Origin: Mucilaginibacter xinganensis
Lineage (GTDB): Bacteria > Bacteroidota > Bacteroidia > Sphingobacteriales > Sphingobacteriaceae
NCBI GenBank assembly: GCA_026225055.1
Contig: JAMFSA010000226.1
Location: 31,710-95,709 of the forward strand
DNA length: 64,000 nt
Direction: 5' to 3'
Shown piece by piece: positions 44,590 to 52,997 of this stretch. Under the pieces are notes generated by a model. The model saw only the letters and a list, made by a program, of their open reading frames with translations, did not search any database and was not told where the DNA came from. The stretch's first letter is position 1. Every line of letters begins with the position of its first letter. The position numbers were made by a program, and so were the translations under genes.

Positions 44590-44630
44590 GAGATTAGTGA
44601 TTAGTTAGGCTTTAACTAATCACTAATCTC
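44590..44630. terminator. Perfect word-repeat hairpin between convergent genes (GATTAGT family)
   Basis: GAGATTAGTGATTAGTTA and TAACTAATCACTAATCTC are perfect 18-base inverted copies with a five-base loop. More copies of the words flank it (TAATCACTAACCTC at 44639-44652). It lies exactly between the stops of rlmB and the guanylyltransferase gene, so it may end both transcripts. There is no T-run. Confidence 0.65.
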
Positions 44631-44649
44631 CAACCTCTAATCACTAACC

Positions 44650-45735
44650 TCAAATATACTTTGTTCCAAACTTCTGTTTCACATCGGCCACTACCTGTTT
44701 AATATTTTGCTCCTGATCGCGGGGGCAGATCAACAGGGTGTTGTTTGATTCTACAACAATATAATCGTGCAGGCCCTGTAATATCACCAGTTTTTCGCCG
44801 GGAACATTAACCATGCAGTTTGATGAATCGTACATGATTACTTTTTCGGCCGGAATAACTGCGTTACCTACGTAATCCTTATCGGCGAGTTCATAAATGG
44901 ACGCCCAGGTACCCAGGTCGCTCCAGCCAAATTCTGATGGTAAAACGTACACGTTATCAGCTTTTTCCATAATGCCGTAGTCGATAGATATATTGGTGCA
45001 TTGTTGGTAAGCAGTATGGATATGTTTTTTCTCATTCTCGCCATTGTAAAATGTTCGCGCTTCAACAAAGATTTCATTCATATCAGGCAAATACTGGCCA
45101 AACGCTTTAACAATAGATTTGGCCGACCATACAAATATGCCCGCGTTCCATAAAAAATCACCGCTTTGTAAAAAGGTTTTGGCTATTTCAAGAGTTGGCT
45201 TTTCGGTAAAGGTTTTTACTTTATGAAAATCGTTATTAATGGTTTTATCAGTGTATTGTATGTATCCGTAACCGGTATCGGGCCTTGATGGTTTTATACC
45301 CAGCGTTATCAGGTAATCGTGCCCGGTTGCTGCCTCTAATGCTTTTTCAATAGTGCTTATAAACGCCGGTTCATCTAAAATTAAATGGTCTGAAGGTGCA
45401 ACTACTATGGCAGCATCGGGGTTAAGACTTTCAATTTTAAAACAACCATAGGCTATGCACGGGGCTGTATTGCGCATTACCGGCTCAGTTAATATCTGGT
45501 TGTCTGCCATATCGGGCAACTGGCTTTTTACAAGGTTGGTGTAGGTTTCGTTGGTAACTACATAAATATTTTCTTTGGGGCAAATTTTTAAGAAACGATC
45601 ATACGTATTCTGTATTAAGGTTTTACCGGTGCCCAATATGTCAATAAATTGTTTTGGGTGAGATGTTCTGCTGATTGGCCAAAAACGGCTTCCAATACCC
45701 CCAGCCATAATTATGGCATAATAATTTTTATTCAT
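44650..45735 (-). CDS. Mannose-1-phosphate guanylyltransferase
   Basis: 361 residues. The nucleotidyltransferase domain opens with AIIMAGGIGSRFWPISRTSHPKQF (GxGxR and PKQ motifs), followed by VVAPSDHLI, DTGYGYIQY, FTEKPTLE and WNAGIFVWSA. The C-terminal 60 residues include SNCMVNVPGEKLVILQGLHDYIVVE. It makes GDP-mannose from mannose-1-phosphate and GTP, for glycan synthesis. It lacks the fused isomerase (cupin) domain of long ManC proteins. No polysaccharide cluster is adjacent, so it is probably a general supply enzyme. Divergent from recQ. Confidence 0.92.
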   Translation of the reverse strand: MNKNYYAIIMAGGIGSRFWPISRTSHPKQFIDILGTGKTLIQNTYDRFLKICPKENIYVVTNETYTNLVKSQLPDMADNQILTEPVMRNTAPCIAYGCFKIESLNPDAAIVVAPSDHLILDEPAFISTIEKALEAATGHDYLITLGIKPSRPDTGYGYIQYTDKTINNDFHKVKTFTEKPTLEIAKTFLQSGDFLWNAGIFVWSAKSIVKAFGQYLPDMNEIFVEARTFYNGENEKKHIHTAYQQCTNISIDYGIMEKADNVYVLPSEFGWSDLGTWASIYELADKDYVGNAVIPAEKVIMYDSSNCMVNVPGEKLVILQGLHDYIVVESNNTLLICPRDQEQNIKQVVADVKQKFGTKYI

Positions 45736-45970
45736 ATGTAGTAGAGAATTTTAATTGCTAAAGTGGTGGCAAATTTGAACAATATTTTGTAAAATAAATA
45801 TTAAATAAAATAAAATGGATTAAAAGTTGAATCTGCCACTCTTTTAAATAAATAATTGCTTAAAATGTTTTTTGAGTTTTATCATTTTTATCTAAAATTT
45901 TAAAGTAAACTCATCGTTAATTGATAAAAAAATGTTATTTTTAATTTTATTCTAAGAAATTGATAAGTAG

Positions 45971-48166
45971 ATGATAGAGACCAAGAAGTCGCTTTTTGAT
46001 AATCTCCAGAACTTTTTTGGGTTTGATAACTTTAAAGGGGAACAGGAAGCGATTATAACTAATATTTTAGCGGGGAACGATACATTTGTGATAATGCCTA
46101 CAGGTGGCGGAAAATCCATGTGTTATCAACTGCCCGCGTTAATGAGTGAAGGAACAGCGATTGTGATCTCGCCATTAATTGCATTAATGAAGAACCAGGT
46201 TGATCAGTTAAGAGCATTCGGCGGATCAGACAGCATAGCGCATTTTTTAAATTCGTCATTAACCAAGGCCGATATTGCCAGGGTTAAAGAGGATGTTTTA
46301 AGTGGTGTTACCAAATTGTTATACGTTGCACCGGAATCATTAACCAAACAGGAAAATATTGATTTTTTACGCCTTAACCATGTGTCATTCGTGGCTGTTG
46401 ATGAGGCGCACTGTATATCAGAGTGGGGGCATGATTTTCGCCCTGAATACCGTAAAATAAGGCAGGTTATCAGCAATATCGGTGATAATATACCTATCAT
46501 CGCTTTAACAGCAACCGCTACCCCAAAAGTTCAGCAGGATATTCAAAAGAACCTGCAAATGAACAACGCCACTATTTACAAATCATCGTTTAACCGTGCC
46601 AACCTATTTTACGAAGTACGTGCAAAGCGTAACGTAATTAAGGAGATAGTTAAGTTTGTTAAGCAAAATCAAGGTAAATCAGGTATTATTTATTGCCTTA
46701 GCCGTAAAAAGGTTGAGGAAGTTGCCGAAGTGCTGAGCCTTAACGGCGTTAAAGCATTGCCGTACCATGCCGGTTTGGATCCAAAAGTAAGGGCCGATAC
46801 GCAGGATAAATTCCTGATGGAGGATGTGGATGTAATTGTTGCAACCATAGCCTTTGGTATGGGCATTGATAAGCCCGATGTGCGTTACGTAATACACCAC
46901 GATGTGCCCAAAAGCATGGAAGGTTATTACCAGGAAACCGGTCGTTCCGGTCGTGATGGGGGCGAGGGTGTTTGTGTAGCTTTCTATTCGCAAAAGGATA
47001 TTGATAAGCTGCAAAAATTCATGAAAGATAAGCCGGTTTCGGAACGTGAAATCGGTACCCAGATATTAAAGGAAGTTATTGATTACGCCGAGTCATCAGT
47101 ATGTCGCCGCAAGCAATTACTGCACTATTTTGGCGAGAATTTTAACGAAGCAGGTTGTAACTGCATGTGCGATAATTGCAGCACCCATAAAGAACATTTT
47201 GATGGTGAAGAGCAACTGCACAGGGCATTGAGCCTGATTAAGCAGATAGGTGAGAAATTCGATGATCACCACATCATCAGTGTTTTGATGGGGCAGGATA
47301 ACCCGCAGGTGCACAATTATGGTCACCATTTGATAGATGCGTTCGGATCGGGCAAGGCTGATGGTGAAAACCTATGGAACTCGTTATTAAGGCAGGCTTT
47401 GCTGGATAACTTCCTGTCAAAAGATATTGACCAGTATGGCCTGCTACGCTTAACCCGTACCGGTCATGCATTTTTGGATAACCCGTACAGCATTCGGTTT
47501 GTATTAAACACGCCTATTGAGGTCGCGGATGATGATGATTCAGAAGACGGGCCAAAACAGGGCGGTGGTGCTTTGGATACAGAGCTGCTGCAAATGCTGA
47601 AAGATCTGCGTAAAAAGCTGGCCAAGCAAAAGGGTTTACCGCCATTCGTTATCTTCCAGGACCCATCTTTAGAAGAGATGTGCACGCATTACCCTATCAA
47701 TACCGAAGAGTTGAAACAGATCTCAGGTGTTGGAGCAGGCAAGGCGCTGAAATTTGGTGCCCCGTTTGTTGATCTGATCAAGAAATATGTTGAGGATAAT
47801 GATATAGATCGCCCTATTGATATGGTGATCAAGAGCGCCGCTAATAAATCAGCGCTTAAGGTTTACATTATCCAGAATATCGACAGGCACTTGAACCTGG
47901 AAGACATTGCAGCTTCAAAAGGGTTGAGCTACGAAGAGATACTAAAAGAGATTGAGACCATAGTAAACTCCGGTACCAAACTTAACCTCAATTACTACAT
48001 TGACGAGGTAATTGATGAAGATAAGCAGGAAGAAGTATTTGATTACTTCCGCGCCGCCGAGATCGATTCCATTGATGATGCGTTAGTTGAACTGGGCAGC
48101 GATGATTACACCCGCGAAGAAGTTCAGTTGATGCGCATAAAATTTATGTCGGAACTGGGGAACTAA
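45971..48166 (+). CDS. recQ: ATP-dependent DNA helicase RecQ
   Basis: 731 residues. Helicase domain: Walker A MPTGGGKSMCYQLP near 44, VDEAHCISEWGHDFRPEYR near 140, LTATATPKVQQDI and QETGRSGRDGG. The RecQ-specific zinc site has the cysteines CRRKQLLHYFGENFNEAGCNCMCDNC near 378-403. A winged-helix RQC domain follows (residues 420-510), and an HRDC domain lies near 545-615 (RKKLAKQKGLPPFVIFQD). An additional C-terminal helical domain (residues 630-731, LNLEDIAASKGLSYEEILKEIE) is typical of Bacteroidota RecQ. It unwinds DNA in recombination and fork repair. Ends at a strong terminator. Confidence 0.95.
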   Translation: MIETKKSLFDNLQNFFGFDNFKGEQEAIITNILAGNDTFVIMPTGGGKSMCYQLPALMSEGTAIVISPLIALMKNQVDQLRAFGGSDSIAHFLNSSLTKADIARVKEDVLSGVTKLLYVAPESLTKQENIDFLRLNHVSFVAVDEAHCISEWGHDFRPEYRKIRQVISNIGDNIPIIALTATATPKVQQDIQKNLQMNNATIYKSSFNRANLFYEVRAKRNVIKEIVKFVKQNQGKSGIIYCLSRKKVEEVAEVLSLNGVKALPYHAGLDPKVRADTQDKFLMEDVDVIVATIAFGMGIDKPDVRYVIHHDVPKSMEGYYQETGRSGRDGGEGVCVAFYSQKDIDKLQKFMKDKPVSEREIGTQILKEVIDYAESSVCRRKQLLHYFGENFNEAGCNCMCDNCSTHKEHFDGEEQLHRALSLIKQIGEKFDDHHIISVLMGQDNPQVHNYGHHLIDAFGSGKADGENLWNSLLRQALLDNFLSKDIDQYGLLRLTRTGHAFLDNPYSIRFVLNTPIEVADDDDSEDGPKQGGGALDTELLQMLKDLRKKLAKQKGLPPFVIFQDPSLEEMCTHYPINTEELKQISGVGAGKALKFGAPFVDLIKKYVEDNDIDRPIDMVIKSAANKSALKVYIIQNIDRHLNLEDIAASKGLSYEEILKEIETIVNSGTKLNLNYYIDEVIDEDKQEEVFDYFRAAEIDSIDDALVELGSDDYTREEVQLMRIKFMSELGN

Positions 48167-48194
48167 GTTTGAATTGATGATTTATTTAATATTG

Positions 48195-48226
48195 AAGGCC
48201 TTTAAATTAATTTAAAGGCCTTTTTT
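48195..48226 (+). terminator. Intrinsic terminator of recQ
   Basis: AAGGCCTTTAAAT-TA-ATTTAAAGGCCTT is a perfect 13-base stem followed by a run of T, 29 bases after the recQ stop. Confidence 0.9.
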
Positions 48227-48236
48227 GTGTTTTAAT

Positions 48237-48347
48237 AATATTGCGCTCGTCTACGACGAGTGCTTAACATGTTTTGGCTATCGCATCGCCATTCGCGTTA
48301 CAAACGCTAACCCAGTTTGAGCACTCGTCGCAGACGAGCGCAATATT
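48237..48347. mobile_element. MITE/REP-like element with 28-base inverted ends
   Basis: A 111-base element with terminal inverted repeats 48237-48264 and 48320-48347 that differ at one of 28 bases. The ends start AATATTGCGCTCGTC; each arm also contains the inner palindrome CTCGTCTACGACGAG or CTCGTCGCAGACGAG (imperfect). The interior has further small inverted words (GCGTTACAAACGC). No ORF. It looks like a non-autonomous element of the kind mobilised by REP-associated or IS200-like transposases, but no transposase lies in the window. No target duplication is evident. Confidence 0.7.
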
Positions 48348-48377
48348 TTTTCATAATTTTAGATAAATATTACCATC

Positions 48378-48785
48378 ATGGCAGGCTACTCAAGCACCCC
48401 ACTGGCAAAAAAATTAGGCATCAAGCCCGGCTTTAATATCAGCCTGGTTAATGCACCTGATTATTATTTTGAATTGTTTACCGATCTGCCTGCCAACCTC
48501 ACATTCGCCGATAAGGACAAGAACTTTAAAAGAGACTTTATACATTTCTTTACCCAGCTAAAAGATGAATACCTGGCTAACCTGCCATTACTAAAACAAC
48601 AGCTTAAACCCGACGGCATGATATGGGTATCGTGGCCCAAGAAGGCATCAAAAGTTATTACTGATATCACAGAGGATATCATCAGGAACTATGCCTTAGA
48701 AGTAGGCCTGGTAGATATTAAAGTCTGCGCGGTTGATGAGGTATGGTCGGGTTTAAAATTGGTTATCCCGGTTAAGGACCGTTGA
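48378..48785 (+). CDS. DUF3052 family protein
   Basis: 135 residues, cytoplasmic. It begins MAGYSSTPLAKKLGIKPGF and contains the family strand PDGMIWVSWPKKASKVITDITEDIIRNYALEVGLVDIKVCAVDEVWSGLKLV. The family is small and uncharacterised; the fold resembles a truncated Rossmann-like methyltransferase without an SAM motif. It stands alone after the mobile element, with 30 bases between that and its ATG, so its promoter would have to lie within or next to the element. That is worth noting but not proven. Confidence 0.8.
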   Translation: MAGYSSTPLAKKLGIKPGFNISLVNAPDYYFELFTDLPANLTFADKDKNFKRDFIHFFTQLKDEYLANLPLLKQQLKPDGMIWVSWPKKASKVITDITEDIIRNYALEVGLVDIKVCAVDEVWSGLKLVIPVKDR

Positions 48786-48889
48786 TTTTCAGAATAATAT
48801 CATCTTTACCCAAAAAAAACATAGAGCAGGCTTAAAGCCCATGCTATAATCATACAAATAGCTAACTTAGCTTATTATTAATATTTGTT

Positions 48890-49318
48890 ATGCCTAAAAT
48901 AGAACTTGCGCGCGTTAACGGCGATTACGGCTTTGTAGCTACAGATGAAAACGGACACTCGGTTAAAATGGACAGTAACCCGCAAAGCGGCGGCCTTGAT
49001 TTTGGCGTACGCCCAATGCAAATGCTGTTAATGGGTTTAGGCGGCTGCTCGGCTATTGATGTGATCGGCATACTTAAAAAACAGCGCCAGGAAGTAAAAG
49101 ATTATAAAATGATCATCAATGGCGATCGCGAAGCTGGCAAAGAGCCTTCTTTGTGGAGCAATATTGATATTGAGTTTCACCTTTATGGTAATATCGACCC
49201 AGATAAAGCCCAGAAAGCTGTCGAACTATCAGTGGATAAATACTGCTCGGTTGCTGCTACTTTAGAAAAAGCCGGTGCTGAAATTAAATACAAGGTGTTT
49301 GTGCACCCGGCTGCATAA
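48890..49318 (+). CDS. OsmC/Ohr family protein
   Basis: 142 residues. OsmC fold with the catalytic-type cysteine in LLMGLGGCSAIDVIGILKKQRQ near residue 53 and a second in VDKYCSVAATL near 123, the two-cysteine arrangement of peroxide-reducing OsmC/Ohr proteins. The N-terminal arginine position is not clear. It probably reduces organic hydroperoxides or acts in sulfur relay (YhfA-like branch); sequence alone does not decide. Monocistronic, followed by a hairpin at 49357. Confidence 0.88.
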   Translation: MPKIELARVNGDYGFVATDENGHSVKMDSNPQSGGLDFGVRPMQMLLMGLGGCSAIDVIGILKKQRQEVKDYKMIINGDREAGKEPSLWSNIDIEFHLYGNIDPDKAQKAVELSVDKYCSVAATLEKAGAEIKYKVFVHPAA

Positions 49319-49709
49319 ATTTTTAAATAACATCCAATATTTTATTGCTGATTTACAAATACATAATAGAGCTATAGGCTCTAATATGTATTTGGTATGT
49401 AATTTATCAAAATCATAATTTTATTATGAAATTTTGATGAAATTCGCAATAATGGTACAGAAGTGTATGGTTTTAAATCCATATCAACACTTGCCAAACA
49501 CTCCCCAATTTTTTAACTAAATATATATTTACAGGTCGTTTTATAACGAACGATATCTGTTGCCTGTCAGTGTTTTATCATCAAAAATCAACAATTATTT
49601 AACATTGTAAACCATGGCTAAAAGTATTTGATGGCATTAATGTTGCCCATGAGGGAGAAGTTATGTCCGATTAAAATCATAAAGACAGAACTTACTTAAA
49701 TACATTATT
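49319..49709. other. 391-base gap OsmC to OmpA with two hairpins
   Basis: No gene seen. 49357-49393 forms a stem (AAATACATAATAGAGC against GGCTCTAATATGTATTT, one mismatch) that may end the OsmC transcript. 49409-49438 forms a weaker stem (TCAAAATCATAAT .. ATTATGAAATTTTGA). The remaining 270 bases before the OmpA gene probably hold its promoter and a long leader; I find no clear TAnnTTTG box with a -33 partner. Confidence 0.5.
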
Positions 49710-51053
49710 ATGAAATCAAATTTAAAAAAGGCCTCTCTACTACTTACAGGAATGATGGTAGGTGGCACATTATTCGCCCAAACTCCTGATAGTATTTCGA
49801 CAAAAAATTATGTAAAACCATTTTCAGATGGCAGCGCGTTCCGCACGTGGTCAATCGGTATTAATGGTGGTGTACTTACCCCATACACTATTTTCGGAGT
49901 TAAAAAGCAGGATTTTCAGTCGCCGCATAATCAAATAGGGTACGGTGGTTATATTAAAGATCAAATCTTACCGTCATTTGGTTTACAAGCCGATTTCCTT
50001 GCCGGTAAGGTAGCAGGCGCAGTTACACCAGCCGATCAGGTGAATGGAACTTATACCAGCTTTAACACTAAAATAAACTATTCGGTTGATTTGGCTGCTA
50101 ACTTTACTTTAGCCAACATTAGCTGGAGGCACGAACAAGGGTCTATACAGCCTTACTTAACAGTGGGTGGTGGTTATATTGCTTATACGCCAACCCTAAC
50201 AACTGCAAGCGGCCCGAATAATGAAGGCAAACAACACGATTTCTTTATCCCGGTAGGCGCAGGTTTGAAATTTAACGTGGCCAGCGGTGTAAACATCGAT
50301 TTAGGTTACCAGGTTAATTTTGTTAATGCTGACGACTTTGATGGCAGCGTACAAGGATCAACAAACGACAGGTTCGGTTACGGACACATCGGTTTGGAAT
50401 TTGCCCTTGGAAGCAGCAAAAAACCACAGTTAGCTACACACAACCCGGTAGCATCAATGCGTACAGAATATTTAATGGATGAACAACGACTACAAATACA
50501 AGTAAACCAACAGCAAGCTGCAAATCAACAGTTAAGAAGCGACTTGAACACTACCAATGCTAACTTAGCTAAGTTAACAATTGACTCTGATGGTGATGGT
50601 GTACCTGATGTTTATGACAAATGCCCTAACACACCTGCAGGTACTCCTGTTGATGGTTCTGGTTGCCCATTAAAGAAACCAGAAGTTAAGGTTTATGTAA
50701 CGCAACAGGATAAAGAAGTTGTAAATCAGGCTGTAAAAAATCTTGAGTTTGATTTTGGTAAATCAACTATACGTGAACATTCAAACGAAAGCTTGAATAA
50801 ATTAGCACAACTTTTAGTTGCTAAAGGTTTTAACCTGAAACTTGCAGGTTATACTGATAACGTAGGTTCAGTTGCGGCTAACTTAAAATTATCAAAAGAA
50901 CGTGCAGAAGCTGTTAAAACATACCTTGCACAACAAGGTGCTGATGCATCAAAAATACAAGCTGATGGTTTTGGTAAAGCAAACCCTATAACTACTAATA
51001 AAACTGATGCCGGCCGTCAAATAAACCGCCGTGTTGAATTCAGTATCTATTAA
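49710..51053 (+). CDS. OmpA family outer-membrane porin
   Basis: 447 residues. Signal peptide 1-23 (MMVGGTLFA-QTPDS), then an eight-stranded barrel to about residue 245 (WSIGINGGVLTPYT.., GLEFALGSS). A helical linker follows (RLQIQVNQQQAANQQLRSDL), then a thrombospondin-3 calcium motif DSDGDGVPDVYDKCPNTPAG near 291. The OmpA C-terminal peptidoglycan-binding domain spans 335-447 (LEFDFGKSTIREHS, LAGYTDNVGS, GFGKANPITTN, NRRVEFSIY). It links outer membrane and peptidoglycan. This is a standard architecture for Bacteroidota major OmpA proteins, and the long leader suggests high expression. Ends at a perfect palindromic terminator. Confidence 0.94.
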   Translation: MKSNLKKASLLLTGMMVGGTLFAQTPDSISTKNYVKPFSDGSAFRTWSIGINGGVLTPYTIFGVKKQDFQSPHNQIGYGGYIKDQILPSFGLQADFLAGKVAGAVTPADQVNGTYTSFNTKINYSVDLAANFTLANISWRHEQGSIQPYLTVGGGYIAYTPTLTTASGPNNEGKQHDFFIPVGAGLKFNVASGVNIDLGYQVNFVNADDFDGSVQGSTNDRFGYGHIGLEFALGSSKKPQLATHNPVASMRTEYLMDEQRLQIQVNQQQAANQQLRSDLNTTNANLAKLTIDSDGDGVPDVYDKCPNTPAGTPVDGSGCPLKKPEVKVYVTQQDKEVVNQAVKNLEFDFGKSTIREHSNESLNKLAQLLVAKGFNLKLAGYTDNVGSVAANLKLSKERAEAVKTYLAQQGADASKIQADGFGKANPITTNKTDAGRQINRRVEFSIY

Positions 51054-51060
51054 TAGCTGG

Positions 51061-51118
51061 ATTCTTATAAAAAACGAAAAGCCGCTCAATTGAGCGGCTT
51101 TTCGTTTTTTATAAGAAT
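51061..51118. terminator. 58-base perfect palindrome, bidirectional terminator
   Basis: From ATTCTTATAAAAAACGAAAA through GCCGCTCAATTGAGCGGC to the mirrored end, all 58 bases are self-complementary. With the A-run and T-run on either side of the GC-rich stem, it works as an intrinsic terminator in both directions, ending the OmpA gene (+) and the SRPBCC gene (-). Confidence 0.92.
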
Positions 51119-51123
51119 TTTGA

Positions 51124-51504
51124 TTACAAACTGAAAAACTCAAACAGCGAACCAAAGTAAGCATCGTTCCAACCTTCAATCATATCTTCATAATCGCTTT
51201 CGGGTATATTGGTATGCCTTAACTCTGCTGATGTGCCGTTTTTATCCGGGTGCAATTTTATGGTAACGATGGATTCAGCTTCGTGGCCATCAAAATACCA
51301 TTGTTGTACTATCTTTTTGTTTTCTTCAAACTCAATGTTCTTGCCCACAATGCTGCCATCCCACATGGAGAATTCTGATCCAGGTTCGGTTGTCATTTCC
51401 GCAGGTTCGCCTGTCCATAGCTCAATAGTTAGCGGATTGGTTAGCGCGGTATAAATTTCTTCGGGAGCCGCCGGAAGAACGTAATATTTTTTAAAATCTT
51501 TCAA
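51124..51504 (-). CDS. SRPBCC/START-like (AHSA1-type) protein
   Basis: 126 residues. The hydrophobic-pocket fold is shown by YYVLPAAPEEIYTALTNPLTIELWTGEPA, MWDGSIVGKNIEFEENKKIVQQWYF and the C-terminal helix SDYEDMIEGWNDAYFGSLFEFF. It resembles the activator of Hsp90 ATPase homolog 1-like family, small ligand-binding proteins of mostly unknown role. Soluble, no signal. It lies between the OmpA terminator and the SatP-like gene on the same strand; the 17-base gap suggests co-transcription with SatP. Confidence 0.85.
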   Translation of the reverse strand: MKDFKKYYVLPAAPEEIYTALTNPLTIELWTGEPAEMTTEPGSEFSMWDGSIVGKNIEFEENKKIVQQWYFDGHEAESIVTIKLHPDKNGTSAELRHTNIPESDYEDMIEGWNDAYFGSLFEFFSL

Positions 51505-51521
51505 GCTGCAAAGCTAATAAT

Positions 51522-52118
51522 TTATGATTGTACAGTGCCTATCGGCAATACAGTTTTTCCATAAAGTTCATTTAGTAAATTAGCAATACCGGTATATATG
51601 GCTGATGCACCACAGATGATCCCTTCATAACCTGCAATCTGCCCTAAGCCTTTATTGCCTGTGCCATCGCTTATAGCTAATAAAATAAACAGTATAGTTA
51701 GCGAGCCAAAAACAAATTGTAATGCGCGGTTTAGTTTCAGGGTGCCAAAAAACATCAGAAATGTAAACAATCCCCACATGCCCAGGAACGCGCTCATGGC
51801 AGCTTCAGATGGTTTTGGGATCCAACCGAATGACGGTATAACTATCAGCCCTACCAGCGATAGCCAAAAGAAGCCATAAGAGGTGAAGGCAGTTAAACCG
51901 AAGGTATTATTCTTTTTAGCCTCGATTATACCGGCTATTACTTGTGCCAATCCGCCATAAAAAATACCCATAGCCAGTATCATGGAGTTGATCTCGATAA
52001 AGCCGGCGTTTTTAAAGTTTAGTAATACGGTGGTCATACCAAAGGCGCAAAGGCCCAGTGGCGCAGGATTGGCAATGTTATCCTTTACGGTAACAGGTGC
52101 CTGTACAGTTGGAATCAT
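51522..52118 (-). CDS. satP: Acetate/succinate transporter (GPR1/FUN34/YaaH family)
   Basis: 198 residues with six membrane helices. The family signature NPAPLGLCAFGMTTVLL (residues 17-33) is intact, together with FYGGLAQVIAGIIEAKKNNTFG and FTSYGFFWLSLV. It forms inner-membrane channels for acetate and succinate. The length is that of bacterial SatP. Likely co-transcribed with the SRPBCC gene. Divergent from gpmA across a 107-base gap. Confidence 0.88.
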   Translation of the reverse strand: MIPTVQAPVTVKDNIANPAPLGLCAFGMTTVLLNFKNAGFIEINSMILAMGIFYGGLAQVIAGIIEAKKNNTFGLTAFTSYGFFWLSLVGLIVIPSFGWIPKPSEAAMSAFLGMWGLFTFLMFFGTLKLNRALQFVFGSLTILFILLAISDGTGNKGLGQIAGYEGIICGASAIYTGIANLLNELYGKTVLPIGTVQS

Positions 52119-52225
52119 GATGTTAAGAGGTTTTAATTGGGTTTATATCTGCAATTTATGGGTTTAAATCTATTTAGCAAATTTTTTTACAAACCGATAT
52201 AGTAAATTAGCGTTAAACAATAGCT

Positions 52226-52915
52226 ATGCAAAAACTCGTATTGATACGCCACGGCGAAAGTGTTTGGAACCAGGAAAACCGCTTCACCGGGTGGACGGAT
52301 GTTGACTTATCGCCCGAAGGCATGGAGCAGGCCAAAAGGGCCGGGCAACTGCTGCTAAAGCATGGCTATAATTTTGATGAAGGCTTTACATCGTTACTAA
52401 AACGATCAATAAAAACGCTGCATATTTTATTGGAAGAACTGGATCACCTTTGGATCCCGGTGCAAAAATCGTGGCGGTTGAATGAACGTTTTTATGGCGC
52501 TTTGCAGGGTTTAAATAAGGATGAAACGACAGCCCAATACGGTGCGGAGCAAGTTCAAAAATGGAGGAGAGATCCTAATGCATTTCCGCCTGCTATAACT
52601 AAGGAAGATCCCCGTTATCCCGGCCATGATATCCGTTATAAAAACTTAACAGAGCGGGAACTGCCACTAACCGAAAACCTGAGCGTTACCATGGATAGGG
52701 TGCTGCCATTTTGGAATGAAAGTATTGTTGACTCCATCCGCAAAAATCAAAAAGTGATCGTATGCGGGCATGGCAACAGCTTGCGGGCGCTGATAAAATA
52801 TATAGATAATCTGAGCGATGAGGAAGTTACCCAGCTCGATTTGCCAACCGGTGTACCGCTGGTTTATGAGTTGGATGAGGGCTTGAACAGGATCAGGCAT
52901 TATTATTTGGAATAA
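52226..52915 (+). CDS. gpmA: 2,3-bisphosphoglycerate-dependent phosphoglycerate mutase
   Basis: 229 residues. Phosphohistidine motif [24 protein letters not shown] near 7, the substrate residues [17 protein letters not shown] and [23 protein letters not shown], and the second histidine in [16 protein letters not shown] near 180. It interconverts 3- and 2-phosphoglycerate in glycolysis. The second conserved block reads SLLKRSIKT where most enzymes have SVLKRAIRT, a mild variant. Complete and of the usual length. Followed by the dispersed element copy 2 and the convergent chitinase gene. Confidence 0.95.
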   Translation: MQKLVLIRHGESVWNQENRFTGWTDVDLSPEGMEQAKRAGQLLLKHGYNFDEGFTSLLKRSIKTLHILLEELDHLWIPVQKSWRLNERFYGALQGLNKDETTAQYGAEQVQKWRRDPNAFPPAITKEDPRYPGHDIRYKNLTERELPLTENLSVTMDRVLPFWNESIVDSIRKNQKVIVCGHGNSLRALIKYIDNLSDEEVTQLDLPTGVPLVYELDEGLNRIRHYYLE

Positions 52916-52931
52916 CCATCATGGAAGTTAT

Positions 52932-52973
52932 AAACTTTCATAATCTGTAGGCTTCAGTTCACAGACTGAAGCC
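52932..52973. repeat. Dispersed intergenic element, copy 2, with hairpin
   Basis: Similar to 40645-40690. At 52950-52973, GGCTTCAGT and ACTGAAGCC form a nine-base perfect stem. It lies between the convergent gpmA and chitinase genes and may serve as a transcript end. A TTCCCCCTTCAGGGGGC hairpin follows at 52982. Confidence 0.65.
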
Positions 52974-52997
52974 AGTAATGTTCCCCCTTCAGGGGGC

